From NCBI GenBank assembly GCA_964420285.1, contig CAYQTE010000062.1, positions 1-29,236 of the forward strand: a stretch of DNA of 29,236 nucleotides. The letters run 5' to 3'. This document shows, piece after piece, positions 1 to 9,049 of the stretch. Positions within the stretch are counted from its first letter, which is position 1, and every line of letters begins with the position of its first letter. The notes below the pieces were generated by a model. The model had not been told where the DNA came from and ran no database searches. It worked only from the letters and a program-made list of their open reading frames with translations. This DNA comes from CAYQTE01 sp964420285 (GTDB lineage: Bacteria; Planctomycetota; Phycisphaerae; Tepidisphaerales; Tepidisphaeraceae). The position numbers were made by a program, and so were the translations under genes.

Positions 1-242
1 TCGGACTCGGCCGGGCAAAGTTCAGACTATTTCAGCACATCTTCGAACTTTTTCGAGACATTTGGAGCGTTTTTTCGTCGCGGTTGGGAGGCGAAACCGC
101 GATATTCGGCTGGAAATGAGGGTGCGGCCAAAGCGGTGCGGCGTCGCGGTTTCTGCCTAAGCGACGGTGTGGCAATGAGTTATCGGAAAGCGGACGCGAT
201 CCCATGGGCGGGCGACAGGGGCCGCCGCTTGGAGAGATCGTG

Positions 243-683
243 CTACTTCACGATGGCCAACTGGTCGGGTGCGTTGATGATGATTTCAGGCCGGCCGCGG
301 TAGAGGACCACGTTGCCCGTCACGCGCACCGTTTTGCCGGTGATCGCCTTGGCGATGTCGTTGTTGTAGGCGGCCAGGACGGAATCGCGGCCGCTGCTGA
401 GGATGACGGCGTAGAACTGGGAATCGGCGGTGTCCTTGAAGTTGAGTGTGATAACGCTGTCGGCGACGGTGACGTTATCGATGACGCCGACGACCATGAC
501 GGTGGGCATGGCGGCCTGGATGCCGGATTTGTCGGAGGCGTTGATGGTCATCATGCTGGGGGCCGTGGTGGCGGCGGCCTGCGTGGTGGGCGCGGTTGTC
601 GGCGCGGCGGCGGTGACAATTGCGAAGGCGCAAAGGACCGTGGCCAGCAGTGGCAGGGCGAGAATGATTGTCGAACGACGCAT
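243..683 (-). CDS. secreted OB-fold-like protein
   Basis: The predicted product is 146 residues. It begins with a clear export signal: MRR, then a hydrophobic stretch (about residues 5-24) ending in small residues, followed by a low-complexity Thr/Ala/Pro linker. The remaining roughly 90 residues alternate beta-like segments (VMVVGVIDNVTV, VITLNF, FYAVILS, KTVRVTGNV, RPEIIINAP), the pattern of a small OB-fold nucleic-acid-binding-like domain found in many secreted bacterial proteins. The ATG at 683 is preferred over upstream in-frame starts because an AAGGAG Shine-Dalgarno lies just before it and the signal peptide then starts at residue 1. The role is unknown; a periplasmic or surface location is inferred from the signal. 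The OB-fold call rests on strand pattern only. Confidence 0.8.
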   Translation of the reverse strand: MRRSTIILALPLLATVLCAFAIVTAAAPTTAPTTQAAATTAPSMMTINASDKSGIQAAMPTVMVVGVIDNVTVADSVITLNFKDTADSQFYAVILSSGRDSVLAAYNNDIAKAITGKTVRVTGNVVLYRGRPEIIINAPDQLAIVK

Positions 684-849
684 TGGGACTCCTTCTTTTG
701 ATATCACGGCGGTCGATAGTGCGTGGAAATGCACGCGGCGCTCGCGACACGGCCGTACAACCGAAGCGCTGAAGGGCATTCATATCCGCCGTTCATTGGC
801 GCCGCGTTAAGCTGCGGAGAAGAAGATGTTGGTGGACAGTGCCGACCGG

Positions 850-1005
850 TCAGATCGAGATCGCGGTTTGCGCCGCCGGGACGGGCGCGGGCGGGCTTGC
901 CGGGATGGGCGTGCCGCATTCCGGACAGACGCGGGATTGGAGCATCAGCAGCGAATAGCCGCAGGTGGCGCACTTGGGTTCTTCGACTTGGATTTGGATC
1001 AGCAC
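850..1005 (-). CDS. zinc-ribbon microprotein
   Basis: This is a 51-residue reading frame that starts at GTG, 7 nt after the trpS stop, so the two are probably co-transcribed. It encodes CATCGYSLLMLQ...CPECG, two CxxC knuckles about 14 residues apart, followed by a Pro/Ala-rich tail. This is the treble-clef/zinc-ribbon pattern of small planctomycete proteins of the CxxCGYxL...CPECG kind. The start is uncertain: the frame stays open upstream into the trpS 3' end and no ATG is available. Function is unknown; such ribbons commonly bind zinc and mediate protein or nucleic-acid contacts. It could also be the degraded remnant of a longer protein. Confidence 0.55.
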   Translation of the reverse strand: MLIQIQVEEPKCATCGYSLLMLQSRVCPECGTPIPASPPAPVPAAQTAISI

Positions 1006-1012
1006 GTGACCG

Positions 1013-2101
1013 TCAATCCAGCAACTTGAGTTGACGCGGGAAGTAGTCCTGTTTCATGGCCTGCTTGGCAAGTTGCAGGGTTTCCTCGGCGACGGCGTTG
1101 GCGCGGGCGGTGCCGGATTTGAGGATGGCCAGGACATCGTCGGGGCGGCGGTCGAATTGCTCGCGGCGGGCGCGAATCGGCTGCAGGAGAGTGTTGAGCA
1201 CGTCCACCAGCCGTTGCTTGATGATCACGTCGCCGACCTTTCCGGCCCGATAGGCGTCCTGCTGCTGGCGAATCCAATCGGTGTCGGGGTTGAACGTTTC
1301 ATGGAAGATCCAGAGCGGATTGTTCTCGACCGTGCCGGGATCGGTGGCGCGGAGCCGCTTGGGATCGGTGTACATGGACATGACTTTCTTGCGGACGGCG
1401 TCGGCGTCGTCGGACAGGAAAATGGCGTTATTGAGCGACTTGCTCATCTTGAGCAGATTGCCATCCGGGCCGGGCCCGCCGGTGCCGACGAGGCGGCGCA
1501 CGCGGCCGAGCTTGGGCTCGATGACCGGGAACAGGCCGCCGGATTTGACGTAGTCGGCATCCTCCGTGTGCGGATCGACGCCGCAGTACATTTGATCGAA
1601 TCGCCGGGCGACCTCGCGCGACATTTCCAGGTGGGGCAACTGGTCTTCGCCGACGGGCACGACGGCCGGGCGGAATGCCAGGATGTCGGCGCATTGGCCA
1701 ACGGCGTAGAGCGGGAAACCGAAGGAGTAATTGTCGCCCAGGCCCTTGTCGCGGATTTCGTCTTTGAGGGTGGGGTTTCGCATGACGCGCGGATAGGGAA
1801 TGAGCATCGCGAAGAAGAATGTCAGTTCGTCGATGGCCGGGACTTCGCTCTGGATGAAGATGGTGCTGCGGGCCGGATCGATGCCGGCGGCGAGATAGTC
1901 GGTGGCGATATCCAGGACGCTTTGGCGGATATCTGCGGGTTTGTCGGCGCGGGTGGTGAAGGCATGTTTGTTGGCGATGATGAAATAGCAGTCGTATTGA
2001 TCCTGCAACGCCACGCGGTTTTCGACGCTGCCAACCCAGTGGCCGAGGTGGAGCTTTCCGGTCGGCGTGTCGCCGGTGAGAAGTCGGGGTTTGTGGGACA
2101 T
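1013..2101 (-). CDS. trpS: tryptophanyl-tRNA synthetase
   Basis: This enzyme charges tRNA-Trp with tryptophan using ATP, in the cytoplasm. The 362-residue product shows the class I signatures: TGKLHLGH (the HIGH box, about residues 15-21) and LLKMSKS (KMSKS at about 218-222). It also has the TrpRS-typical GEDQLPHLEMSREVARRF at about 151-168, which contacts the tryptophan/adenylate pocket. Its length is slightly above the usual 330-345 residues, with extra residues around the GGPGPDG segment before KMSKS. It starts at 2101, is divergent from the TetR gene, and is followed closely by the zinc-ribbon microprotein. No key residue appears to be missing, and no second trpS is visible in the window. 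Confidence 0.97.
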   Translation of the reverse strand: MSHKPRLLTGDTPTGKLHLGHWVGSVENRVALQDQYDCYFIIANKHAFTTRADKPADIRQSVLDIATDYLAAGIDPARSTIFIQSEVPAIDELTFFFAMLIPYPRVMRNPTLKDEIRDKGLGDNYSFGFPLYAVGQCADILAFRPAVVPVGEDQLPHLEMSREVARRFDQMYCGVDPHTEDADYVKSGGLFPVIEPKLGRVRRLVGTGGPGPDGNLLKMSKSLNNAIFLSDDADAVRKKVMSMYTDPKRLRATDPGTVENNPLWIFHETFNPDTDWIRQQQDAYRAGKVGDVIIKQRLVDVLNTLLQPIRARREQFDRRPDDVLAILKSGTARANAVAEETLQLAKQAMKQDYFPRQLKLLD

Positions 2102-2220
2102 GGCATCTTCTTAACGACTTTGGCCGGTGGAGACAATTCCCCGCGTGCCTTGCGTGCTGGAATGTCTGGATGATCGGCAAAGACGGGATTCGATCGGGCT
2201 GATATTTTGTGACCGGAAAC

Positions 2221-2235
2221 TTGCCAATCGGGCAA
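2221..2235. promoter_or_regulatory. inverted repeat upstream of TetR gene, possible operator
   Basis: TTGCC-AATCG-GGCAA forms a perfect 5-bp dyad with a 5-nt spacer, 20 nt before the TetR start codon in the trpS/tetR divergent spacer. TetR regulators often bind such dyads near their own start and autoregulate. Here this is inference from position and symmetry only, and five-bp arms can arise by chance. Confidence 0.25.
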
Positions 2236-2255
2236 AGCGGAGATATGAATTTGCC

Positions 2256-2840
2256 ATGCCACGACTACGAGCTCCACAACGACGTGCCCAACTGATGGAA
2301 GTAGCGACGCGATTGTTCGCCCGTTGGGGTTTTACCGCAACCACCACAGCCGCGATTGCCGAGGAGGCCGGAATCACCGAGCCGATCCTTTATCGCCACT
2401 TTGAGACCAAGCACGAACTGTTTGTTGCCATCGTGCGCGACATGAGCCGCAAGACGTTGGATCACTGGCGGGAGTTGATCGCCCGGTCGACCAATCCCAG
2501 CGAGCAAATCCGCAATATCGCGCGCGAATTTCCCGACCATCTCAAGCACCTCGGCTATGCCTATCAGGTGCTGCACGGCGCCCTGAGCACCAGCCGGGAA
2601 CGCAAGGTCGTTGCCGTCCTGCGCGAGCATTACAACGAAGTCGAGCGGTTCTTCGTGGGGATCATCACGGCGGGGCAGAAATCCGGCGAATTCCGCGGCG
2701 ATGTCGATCCGAAAGTGCCGGCCTGGATTCTGATCAACCTGGGAATCGGCTACGCGATGATCGCGCTGAATCTGAATCGCCGCAACCACTTCTCGATCGA
2801 ACAGGCCGTTGAGTTTGTTCTGCGCGGCCTCAAGAGTTGA
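2256..2840 (+). CDS. TetR/AcrR family transcriptional regulator
   Basis: The product is a 194-residue one-component DNA-binding regulator. The N-terminal helix-turn-helix is textbook: RRAQLMEVATRLFARWGF, then TTTAAIAEEAGITEPILYRHF (about residues 29-49), then KHELF. The C-terminal roughly 130 residues are the ligand-binding/dimerisation part, which is not conserved enough to name a ligand. The ATG at 2256 gives the usual TetR N-terminus (about 8 residues before the HTH); the frame is open further upstream to 2127, but that extension does not look protein-like. The gene is divergent from trpS and has no efflux pump or enzyme next to it, so its target is not evident from context. Autoregulation is possible through the dyad at 2221-2235. 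Confidence 0.93.
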   Translation: MPRLRAPQRRAQLMEVATRLFARWGFTATTTAAIAEEAGITEPILYRHFETKHELFVAIVRDMSRKTLDHWRELIARSTNPSEQIRNIAREFPDHLKHLGYAYQVLHGALSTSRERKVVAVLREHYNEVERFFVGIITAGQKSGEFRGDVDPKVPAWILINLGIGYAMIALNLNRRNHFSIEQAVEFVLRGLKS

Positions 2841-2867
2841 AGGCTCGCGGCTGGTGCGGCGCATCGA

Positions 2868-3113
2868 TCAAACTGACCGGCCGCAGCGAGGGCAATATCG
2901 CGCGTGCCTCAGGTGCAGCGCGCCGCAATTGCGGCAGATGCGACGAAGGCGATTCTTGTATTGGTCAAAGCGTGGCGGGCGGCGCTGCAGCAGGGCCCGA
3001 AGCAGAAGGGCGATGCCCGCGAGCATGGCCAGCCAGATCAAAACGAGGAACCACGCGATGCCGGCGGCGCCGGGCGCGTAAACTTGCCAATATTCGCTGA
3101 CCGCTGTCGTCAT
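2868..3113 (-). CDS. membrane-anchored zinc-ribbon protein
   Basis: This is an 81-residue protein with one predicted membrane helix (about residues 17-39, IAWFLVLIWLAMLAGIALLL). A basic linker follows, then a C-terminal zinc ribbon with CRNC (C60, C63) and CPRC (C74, C77). The positive charge after the helix (RRPPRF...KNRLRR) places the ribbon on the cytoplasmic side by the positive-inside rule. The gene is convergent with the TetR gene, ending 27 nt after it, and is divergent from the AMMECR1 gene. No function is known to me for this arrangement. The four cysteines and the well-formed helix make a real gene likely despite its small size. Confidence 0.7.
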   Translation of the reverse strand: MTTAVSEYWQVYAPGAAGIAWFLVLIWLAMLAGIALLLRALLQRRPPRFDQYKNRLRRICRNCGALHLRHARYCPRCGRSV

Positions 3114-3174
3114 ATATCGCTATCCGGCTGGCGCAACGGTATAGTATACCAACTCGTTAAGCCGGTCACGTTGC

Positions 3175-3762
3175 ATGGAATTCTCGGCCGCAAATCGTCA
3201 GGCGTTGATCCACTTGGCCGCCGACATTATTCGCTTTCGGCTGGCCGGTCCGTTGGGTGGGGTTCCCGTGCCGCAGTTTCCGGGCGTGCAGGAGCCGGTC
3301 TATCAGCAATTGGCGGGGTGTTTCACGACGTTGCACGACAGGTTCACACATGAACTTCGCGGGTGCGTGGGACGGCTGGATGCGTCGGTGCCGGTGTGGA
3401 TTGCGGTGCGGGATTCGGCCAATTCGTGCCTCTCGGACCCGCGATTTGCGGGCAGGCCGGTGACGACGGCGGAAATTCCTCGTTTGGAGTTGGAACTGAG
3501 CGTTCTCTCGCCCCTTTCGCCGCGAGGCAATCCGCTTGAATTCGATCCGGCGCGAGAGGGAATCTACCTGACCATCGCCGGGCGGAGCGGATGTTTTCTT
3601 CCGCAAGTGGCGAGGGAAACTGGCTGGACGCGCGAGCAGCTTCTGGATCGGCTTTGTACCGAAAAAATCGGAATGCCCGCCGGCGCCTGGCGAATGGGAG
3701 CGGCCATGCTCTCGATATTCACGGCCGAGATTCTGGGGCCCAGCCCACTTGCCACGGCGTGA
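3175..3762 (+). CDS. AMMECR1 domain protein
   Basis: The 195-residue product matches the AMMECR1 family across its length. It has LRGCVG at about 61-66, SDPRF at about 87-91, LELELSVLSP at about 104-113, and the highly conserved GRSGCFLPQVARETGW at about 136-151. The family occurs in bacteria, archaea and eukaryotes. In bacteria it is often called AmmeMemoRadiSam protein A because it sits beside or is fused to a Memo-like protein and a radical-SAM enzyme, but its biochemical role is unsettled. Neither partner is present here. The next gene, a ComF-like protein, begins 9 nt after the stop, so the two are probably co-transcribed. The ATG at 3175 leaves a normal N-terminal helix. Confidence 0.9.
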   Translation: MEFSAANRQALIHLAADIIRFRLAGPLGGVPVPQFPGVQEPVYQQLAGCFTTLHDRFTHELRGCVGRLDASVPVWIAVRDSANSCLSDPRFAGRPVTTAEIPRLELELSVLSPLSPRGNPLEFDPAREGIYLTIAGRSGCFLPQVARETGWTREQLLDRLCTEKIGMPAGAWRMGAAMLSIFTAEILGPSPLATA

Positions 3763-3771
3763 GGACGGCTC

Positions 3772-4542
3772 ATGGCCAGCGCAAGATCATGGGCGAGTTG
3801 GCCGGGCCGGTGCTTCGGGGAAATTCTCGATCTGGTCTATCCCAGCCGATGCGCTGCGTGTCATCGGGCGTGCGAATCCGGCCAGCGATTTTGCGGAACA
3901 TGCGCGGCGGGGCTGAACGAATTGGCCGCACAATCTCGATGTGATCACTGCGCGGTGCCGACGGCGCAATCCCTGGGCCATTGTCCGTATTGCCAGGGCA
4001 GGGGGATATATCCATTTCGGCGGGTGGTGTCGCTGGGCAAGTTTGCGTCGCCGCTTCGAGACATGATTCACCGGATGAAATACCACGGCCGATGGGATCT
4101 GGCCGAGGCCCTGGCGGATCGGATGTGGGATTGTTCGGCTGTGCGGGAGGTCTTGGCGTGGTCGGAGTGTCTGGTGCCGGTGCCGTTGCATTGGGCGCGG
4201 CAGATTGAACGTGGTTTCGACCAGTCGGACATCATCGCTGGGCGACTTGGCCGGCGAGCGGGAATCAAATCACGTGCGGCGGCAATGCGAATTCGAGCGA
4301 CTGGGACGCAGACGGGCCTGGGGGCGGAGTGGAAACGGCGGGAAAACGTGCGCGGGGCGTTTGCCCTGACCCATGCGAACTGGATTCGCGGCAGGCGAAT
4401 CACGATTGTCGATGATGTTCTTACGACAGGCGCAACGGCCCGATCGCTGGCAGCGGCGGTGCGGCAGGGCGAGCCGGCGGCGATATCGCTGCTGGTCGTG
4501 GCCGTTGCCGACCCGCGGCGGACGGAATTTGAAACTATTTAG
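3772..4542 (+). CDS. ComF family phosphoribosyltransferase-like protein
   Basis: The 256-residue protein has the ComF architecture. An N-terminal zinc-binding region carries four CxxC pairs (C27/C30, C41/C44, C57/C60, C71/C74), and a type I phosphoribosyltransferase fold follows. The PRPP-binding loop is TIVDDVLTTGATARS at about 211-225, with the two acidic residues and TTGAT intact; VPVPLH at about 136-141 and the RGFDQS segment are also typical. In naturally competent bacteria ComF helps bring transforming DNA into the cytoplasm. Many non-competent bacteria keep the gene, and its substrate is not established. It follows the AMMECR1 gene by 9 nt and ends before the rRNA promoter region. No other competence gene is in the window. 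Confidence 0.92.
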   Translation: MASARSWASWPGRCFGEILDLVYPSRCAACHRACESGQRFCGTCAAGLNELAAQSRCDHCAVPTAQSLGHCPYCQGRGIYPFRRVVSLGKFASPLRDMIHRMKYHGRWDLAEALADRMWDCSAVREVLAWSECLVPVPLHWARQIERGFDQSDIIAGRLGRRAGIKSRAAAMRIRATGTQTGLGAEWKRRENVRGAFALTHANWIRGRRITIVDDVLTTGATARSLAAAVRQGEPAAISLLVVAVADPRRTEFETI

Positions 4543-4642
4543 CCGCACGAGAGTTACGATCAAGGCGGCAGGCTCAAGTAGGGCGTCAATATGTGCCGAT
4601 GAACCATTCTCGGTCGTGATGCGTATTGACGAGGTTAGCGCA

Positions 4643-4662
4643 TTGCAAAAATTTCTTTGCAA
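4643..4662. promoter_or_regulatory. AT-rich inverted repeat just upstream of rRNA promoter
   Basis: TTGCAAA-AATTTC-TTTGCAA is a perfect 7-bp dyad with a 6-nt spacer that ends 6 nt before the -35 box of the rRNA promoter. The position fits an UP element contacted by alpha-CTD, or a site for a regulator of rRNA synthesis. Which one cannot be told from sequence alone. Confidence 0.4.
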
Positions 4663-4668
4663 AGGGTC

Positions 4669-4696
4669 TTGACGGGAAGAGTGGGTTGAGTATGAT
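4669..4696 (+). promoter_or_regulatory. sigma70-type promoter of the 23S-5S operon
   Basis: The sequence is TTGACG (4669-4674), a 16-nt spacer, then TATGAT (4691-4696). Both boxes match the sigma70 consensus at five of six positions, an AT-rich dyad lies upstream, and transcription would run into the 23S leader. It is the best promoter-like sequence in the intergenic region and the obvious source of the rRNA transcript. A second TTGACG at 4626-4631 has no good -10 box at the right distance. Confidence 0.8.
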
Positions 4697-4867
4697 CTAC
4701 CTCCCGGCTCACATAACGGTGAGCGTATTGAAGTGGTCGAACGGAAGTAATTGAACAGGGCGAGAGAGACGATTGAGCACACGGCAACTCGAAGCTTGGC
4801 ATCATCTTCCCTCGAGGTGACCCCGTCTTAAAACCCGGTCACCGAGTGGAACGGTGACGGCTGACCA

Positions 4868-4887
4868 GGAATCGCAAAAGCGATTCC
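4868..4887 (+). other. perfect leader hairpin
   Basis: GGAATCGC-AAAA-GCGATTCC is a perfect 8-bp stem closed by an AAAA tetraloop. It is not followed by a T run, so it is not an intrinsic terminator. It lies in the rRNA leader upstream of boxA and is probably part of leader folding or processing. Confidence 0.6.
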
Positions 4888-4914
4888 CGGAGATGTATCG
4901 GCTGAATTCGGATC

Positions 4915-4965
4915 AGCTTACCCCTGCGGGGATAAGCTCACCCGCGTTTGGCGGGCCGTTTTGTG
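4915..4965 (+). other. paired leader hairpins, terminator-like
   Basis: A 10-bp stem with one bulged base (AGCTTACCCC paired with GGGG-A-TAAGCT, 4915-4938) is followed directly by a CCCGC-GTTTG-GCGGG hairpin (4941-4955) and CCGTTTTGTGG. The second hairpin plus T-rich tail resembles a weak intrinsic terminator placed before boxA. This would suit an antitermination or attenuation arrangement. That role is inferred. Confidence 0.35.
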
Positions 4966-5016
4966 GTGTTTTCCGGACTGAGGCGAAAGCTGAGGTATGG
5001 AAGGATCGCGCGGCGG

Positions 5017-5028
5017 GCTCTTTGACAA
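5017..5028 (+). promoter_or_regulatory. boxA rRNA antitermination site
   Basis: GCTCTTTGACAA closely matches the bacterial rRNA boxA sequence (Escherichia coli TGCTCTTTAACAA). In known systems NusB and NusE (S10) bind it in the nascent RNA to make polymerase resistant to Rho. It lies in the leader about 290 nt before 23S, as expected for an rRNA operon that starts with 23S instead of 16S. Confidence 0.75.
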
Positions 5029-5072
5029 GAGAAGATTGAGGTTCAAGGTCTCAATATAAGTGTAGACCTCCG

Positions 5073-5160
5073 CGATTCCTGCCCGTTTGGTTTTGGTTTT
5101 TCCGTCTGGCCGGAAGAGCGTCTCCGCATCGGGGACGTTTTGTACGGTGGGCAGGAATCG
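5073..5160 (+). repeat. long-range inverted repeat in the 23S leader
   Basis: CGATTCCTGCCC at 5073-5084 is perfectly complementary to GGGCAGGAATCG at 5149-5160. Inside the 64-nt loop a further stem, CGTCTCC with CGGGGACG (5119-5137, one G-U pair), is possible. A 12-bp perfect pairing this close to the rRNA suggests a processing or folding element of the precursor. Confidence 0.6.
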
Positions 5161-5302
5161 GTCGAGCATCTTTTTTGGCGAACGATTACAGTATCGATCG
5201 TATGTTCCGTTGCCGGCACGCCCGCCGGCGGTTTCGGCCAAGACGCAAGTCGAGGCTGGGGCCTGGGATCCAGGCGAAGCGAAGCTGGGTCTGAGAAGAC
5301 GG

Positions 5303-5316
5303 TGATCGATAAATGT

Positions 5317-5324
<8 letters not shown>
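5303..5324 (+). repeat. 5' arm of the 23S processing stem
   Basis: These 22 nt pair with 8190-8211 at 21 of 22 positions (one T-T mismatch) and enclose the whole 23S gene. The inner part (5317-5324) is the mature 5' end helix. The outer part is the kind of double-stranded stem cut by RNase III when 23S is released from its precursor. Confidence 0.85.
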
Positions 5325-8189
<2,865 letters not shown>

Positions 8190-8198
<9 letters not shown>

Positions 8199-8211
8199 CT
8201 TTTATCGATCA
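8190..8211 (+). repeat. 3' arm of the 23S processing stem
   Basis: This pairs with 5303-5324 (see that entry), with 21 of 22 positions complementary. The outer 13 nt lie beyond the mature 23S 3' end, in the spacer. Confidence 0.85.
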
Positions 8212-8355
8212 ACGTCGGCACATTCCCCCCAGGCTCGAAAGACCCGGGAAGTGTGCGGACTCCAAAGAAGTTCTCGACTTGATATGTCGCGGACAACCTC
8301 AATTTTTTCCTGTCGAATTTCAGTCCCGACGCCGGGAAACCGTCGTCGGGGCTTT
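8212..8355 (+). other. 23S-5S internal transcribed spacer
   Basis: The spacer is 144 nt with no tRNA. Two foldable parts are visible: GCACATTCCC near 8218 with GGGAAGTGTGC near 8250 (one bulge), and GTCCCGACG (8323-8331) with CGTCGGGGC (8344-8352), a 9-bp stem with one G-U pair just before 5S. They probably guide maturation. Confidence 0.6.
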
Positions 8356-8464
8356 CGTTGGTGGCTATATCGGTAGGGTCACACCCGTTCCCATTCCGAA
8401 CACGGTCGTTAAGCCTGCCGAGCCGATGATACTGCTTCAGCGGGAAAGTAGGTCACTGCCAGCG
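8356..8464 (+). rRNA. rrf: 5S ribosomal RNA
   Basis: About 109 nt. It contains the diagnostic GGTCACACCCGTTCCCATTC and CCGAACACGG core (about 8377-8405), GTTAAGCC, the GATGATACTGC segment and GGGAAAGTAGGTCACTGCC. The ends were placed from helix I, CGTTGGT (8356-8362) with GCCAGCG (8458-8464), which pairs with two G-U wobbles. It follows 23S in the same transcript and directly precedes the terminator. Confidence 0.95.
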
Positions 8465-8470
8465 TTAAAC

Positions 8471-8511
8471 AAGAACCCCGGCCCCTTCAACAAGGGCCGG
8501 GGTTCTTTTTT
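8471..8511 (+). terminator. intrinsic terminator of the rRNA operon
   Basis: A strong GC-rich hairpin of 16 pairs with one extra C (left arm AAGAACCCCGGCCCCTT at 8471-8487, loop CAAC, right arm 8492-8507) runs into a stretch of six T residues. It starts 7 nt after the end of 5S. This separates the rRNA unit from the nucleotidyltransferase gene that starts at 8552. Confidence 0.95.
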
Positions 8512-8551
8512 GCGCCGGCGGTCAGGTATAATCCCATCGACGGCCGTGCGT

Positions 8552-9049
8552 ATGGAAAAAAGCAGCGTTGAAGCCATCGTCCGCGCGCTGAATCAACACC
8601 AGGTTCGATACCTGATCGTCGGCGGCCTTGCCGTCGTTGCCCACGGCTATATGCGCTTTACCGCCGACATTGATCTGGTACTGGCCGTCGACCGCGACAA
8701 CCTCACCAGGGCGGTTGAGGCGATCAAATCGCTCGATTATCTCCCGCGCGTGCCCGTTGCATTCGAGGAGTTCATTGAACCGGCAAATCGGCGGCGATGG
8801 GCGTCTGAAAGGAACATGCTAGTGTTTTCTTTGTATTCGACGAAGCACCAAACGACGGCCATCGACCTGTTTCTCGACCCGCCTGTGGATTTCGACGCCG
8901 CCTATTCAAGAGCCGTCCCGCTTGACGTGGCGTCGGGCATTGTGGCCACCTTTTGTTCGCTGGAAGACCTCATCACGATGAAGACCTTCGCCGGCCGGCC
9001 AAGAGATCTGGAAGACATTGCACACCTTCGCGAACGGAAGAGACCATGA
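8552..9049 (+). CDS. small nucleotidyltransferase (DNA polymerase beta-like superfamily)
   Basis: The 165-residue product has the compact nucleotidyltransferase signature LIVGGLAVVAHGYMRFTADIDLVL: GG at 24-25, metal-binding D39 and D41, and a probable third acidic residue D105 in TAIDLF. It ends with the C-terminal KTFAGRPRDLEDIAHL motif (about 144-159) common to the AbiEii/MenT-like and related families. Such enzymes transfer nucleotides to RNA or protein, and some are toxins. The target here is unknown. The ATG at 8552 was chosen because the upstream extension runs into 5S and 23S. Its stop codon overlaps the start of the GIY-YIG fusion gene (ATGA, 9046-9049), so the two are translationally coupled. 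Confidence 0.88.
   Translation: MEKSSVEAIVRALNQHQVRYLIVGGLAVVAHGYMRFTADIDLVLAVDRDNLTRAVEAIKSLDYLPRVPVAFEEFIEPANRRRWASERNMLVFSLYSTKHQTTAIDLFLDPPVDFDAAYSRAVPLDVASGIVATFCSLEDLITMKTFAGRPRDLEDIAHLRERKRP

Larger units (their letters stand above)
4703..5316 (+). ncRNA. transcribed leader of the 23S-5S rRNA operon
   Basis: About 600 nt separate the promoter from mature 23S, with no convincing protein gene and no 16S or tRNA. Several hairpins are visible: GGTGACC/GGTCACC at 4811-4846; GGAATCGC-AAAA-GCGATTCC at 4868-4887; AGCTTA-CCCC/GGGG-TAAGCT at 4915-4938; and CCCGC/GCGGG at 4941-4955 followed by CCGTTTTG. After these come a boxA (5017-5028), a pairing of 5073-5084 with 5149-5160, a small hairpin at 5119-5137, and the 5' arm of the 23S processing stem (5303-5324). 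Short open frames here lack ribosome sites and look accidental. The 5' boundary is estimated from the -10 box. Confidence 0.65.

Noticed and set aside
78..102. TCGCGGTT/AACCGCGA hairpin considered as a terminator for the gene at 243-683
   Set aside because: No T run follows it in the direction of the minus-strand gene, and the T run on the plus strand precedes rather than follows it. The first 242 nt hold no other recognisable feature.
1031..2173. Long plus-strand open frame across trpS
   Set aside because: It is the complement of trpS. The protein is low-complexity Gly/Val/Asp-rich with no motif, an effect of high GC content on the reverse frame.
8212..8355. Possible tRNA in the 23S-5S spacer
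   Set aside because: No cloverleaf with a TTCGA-type T loop and acceptor stem could be found.
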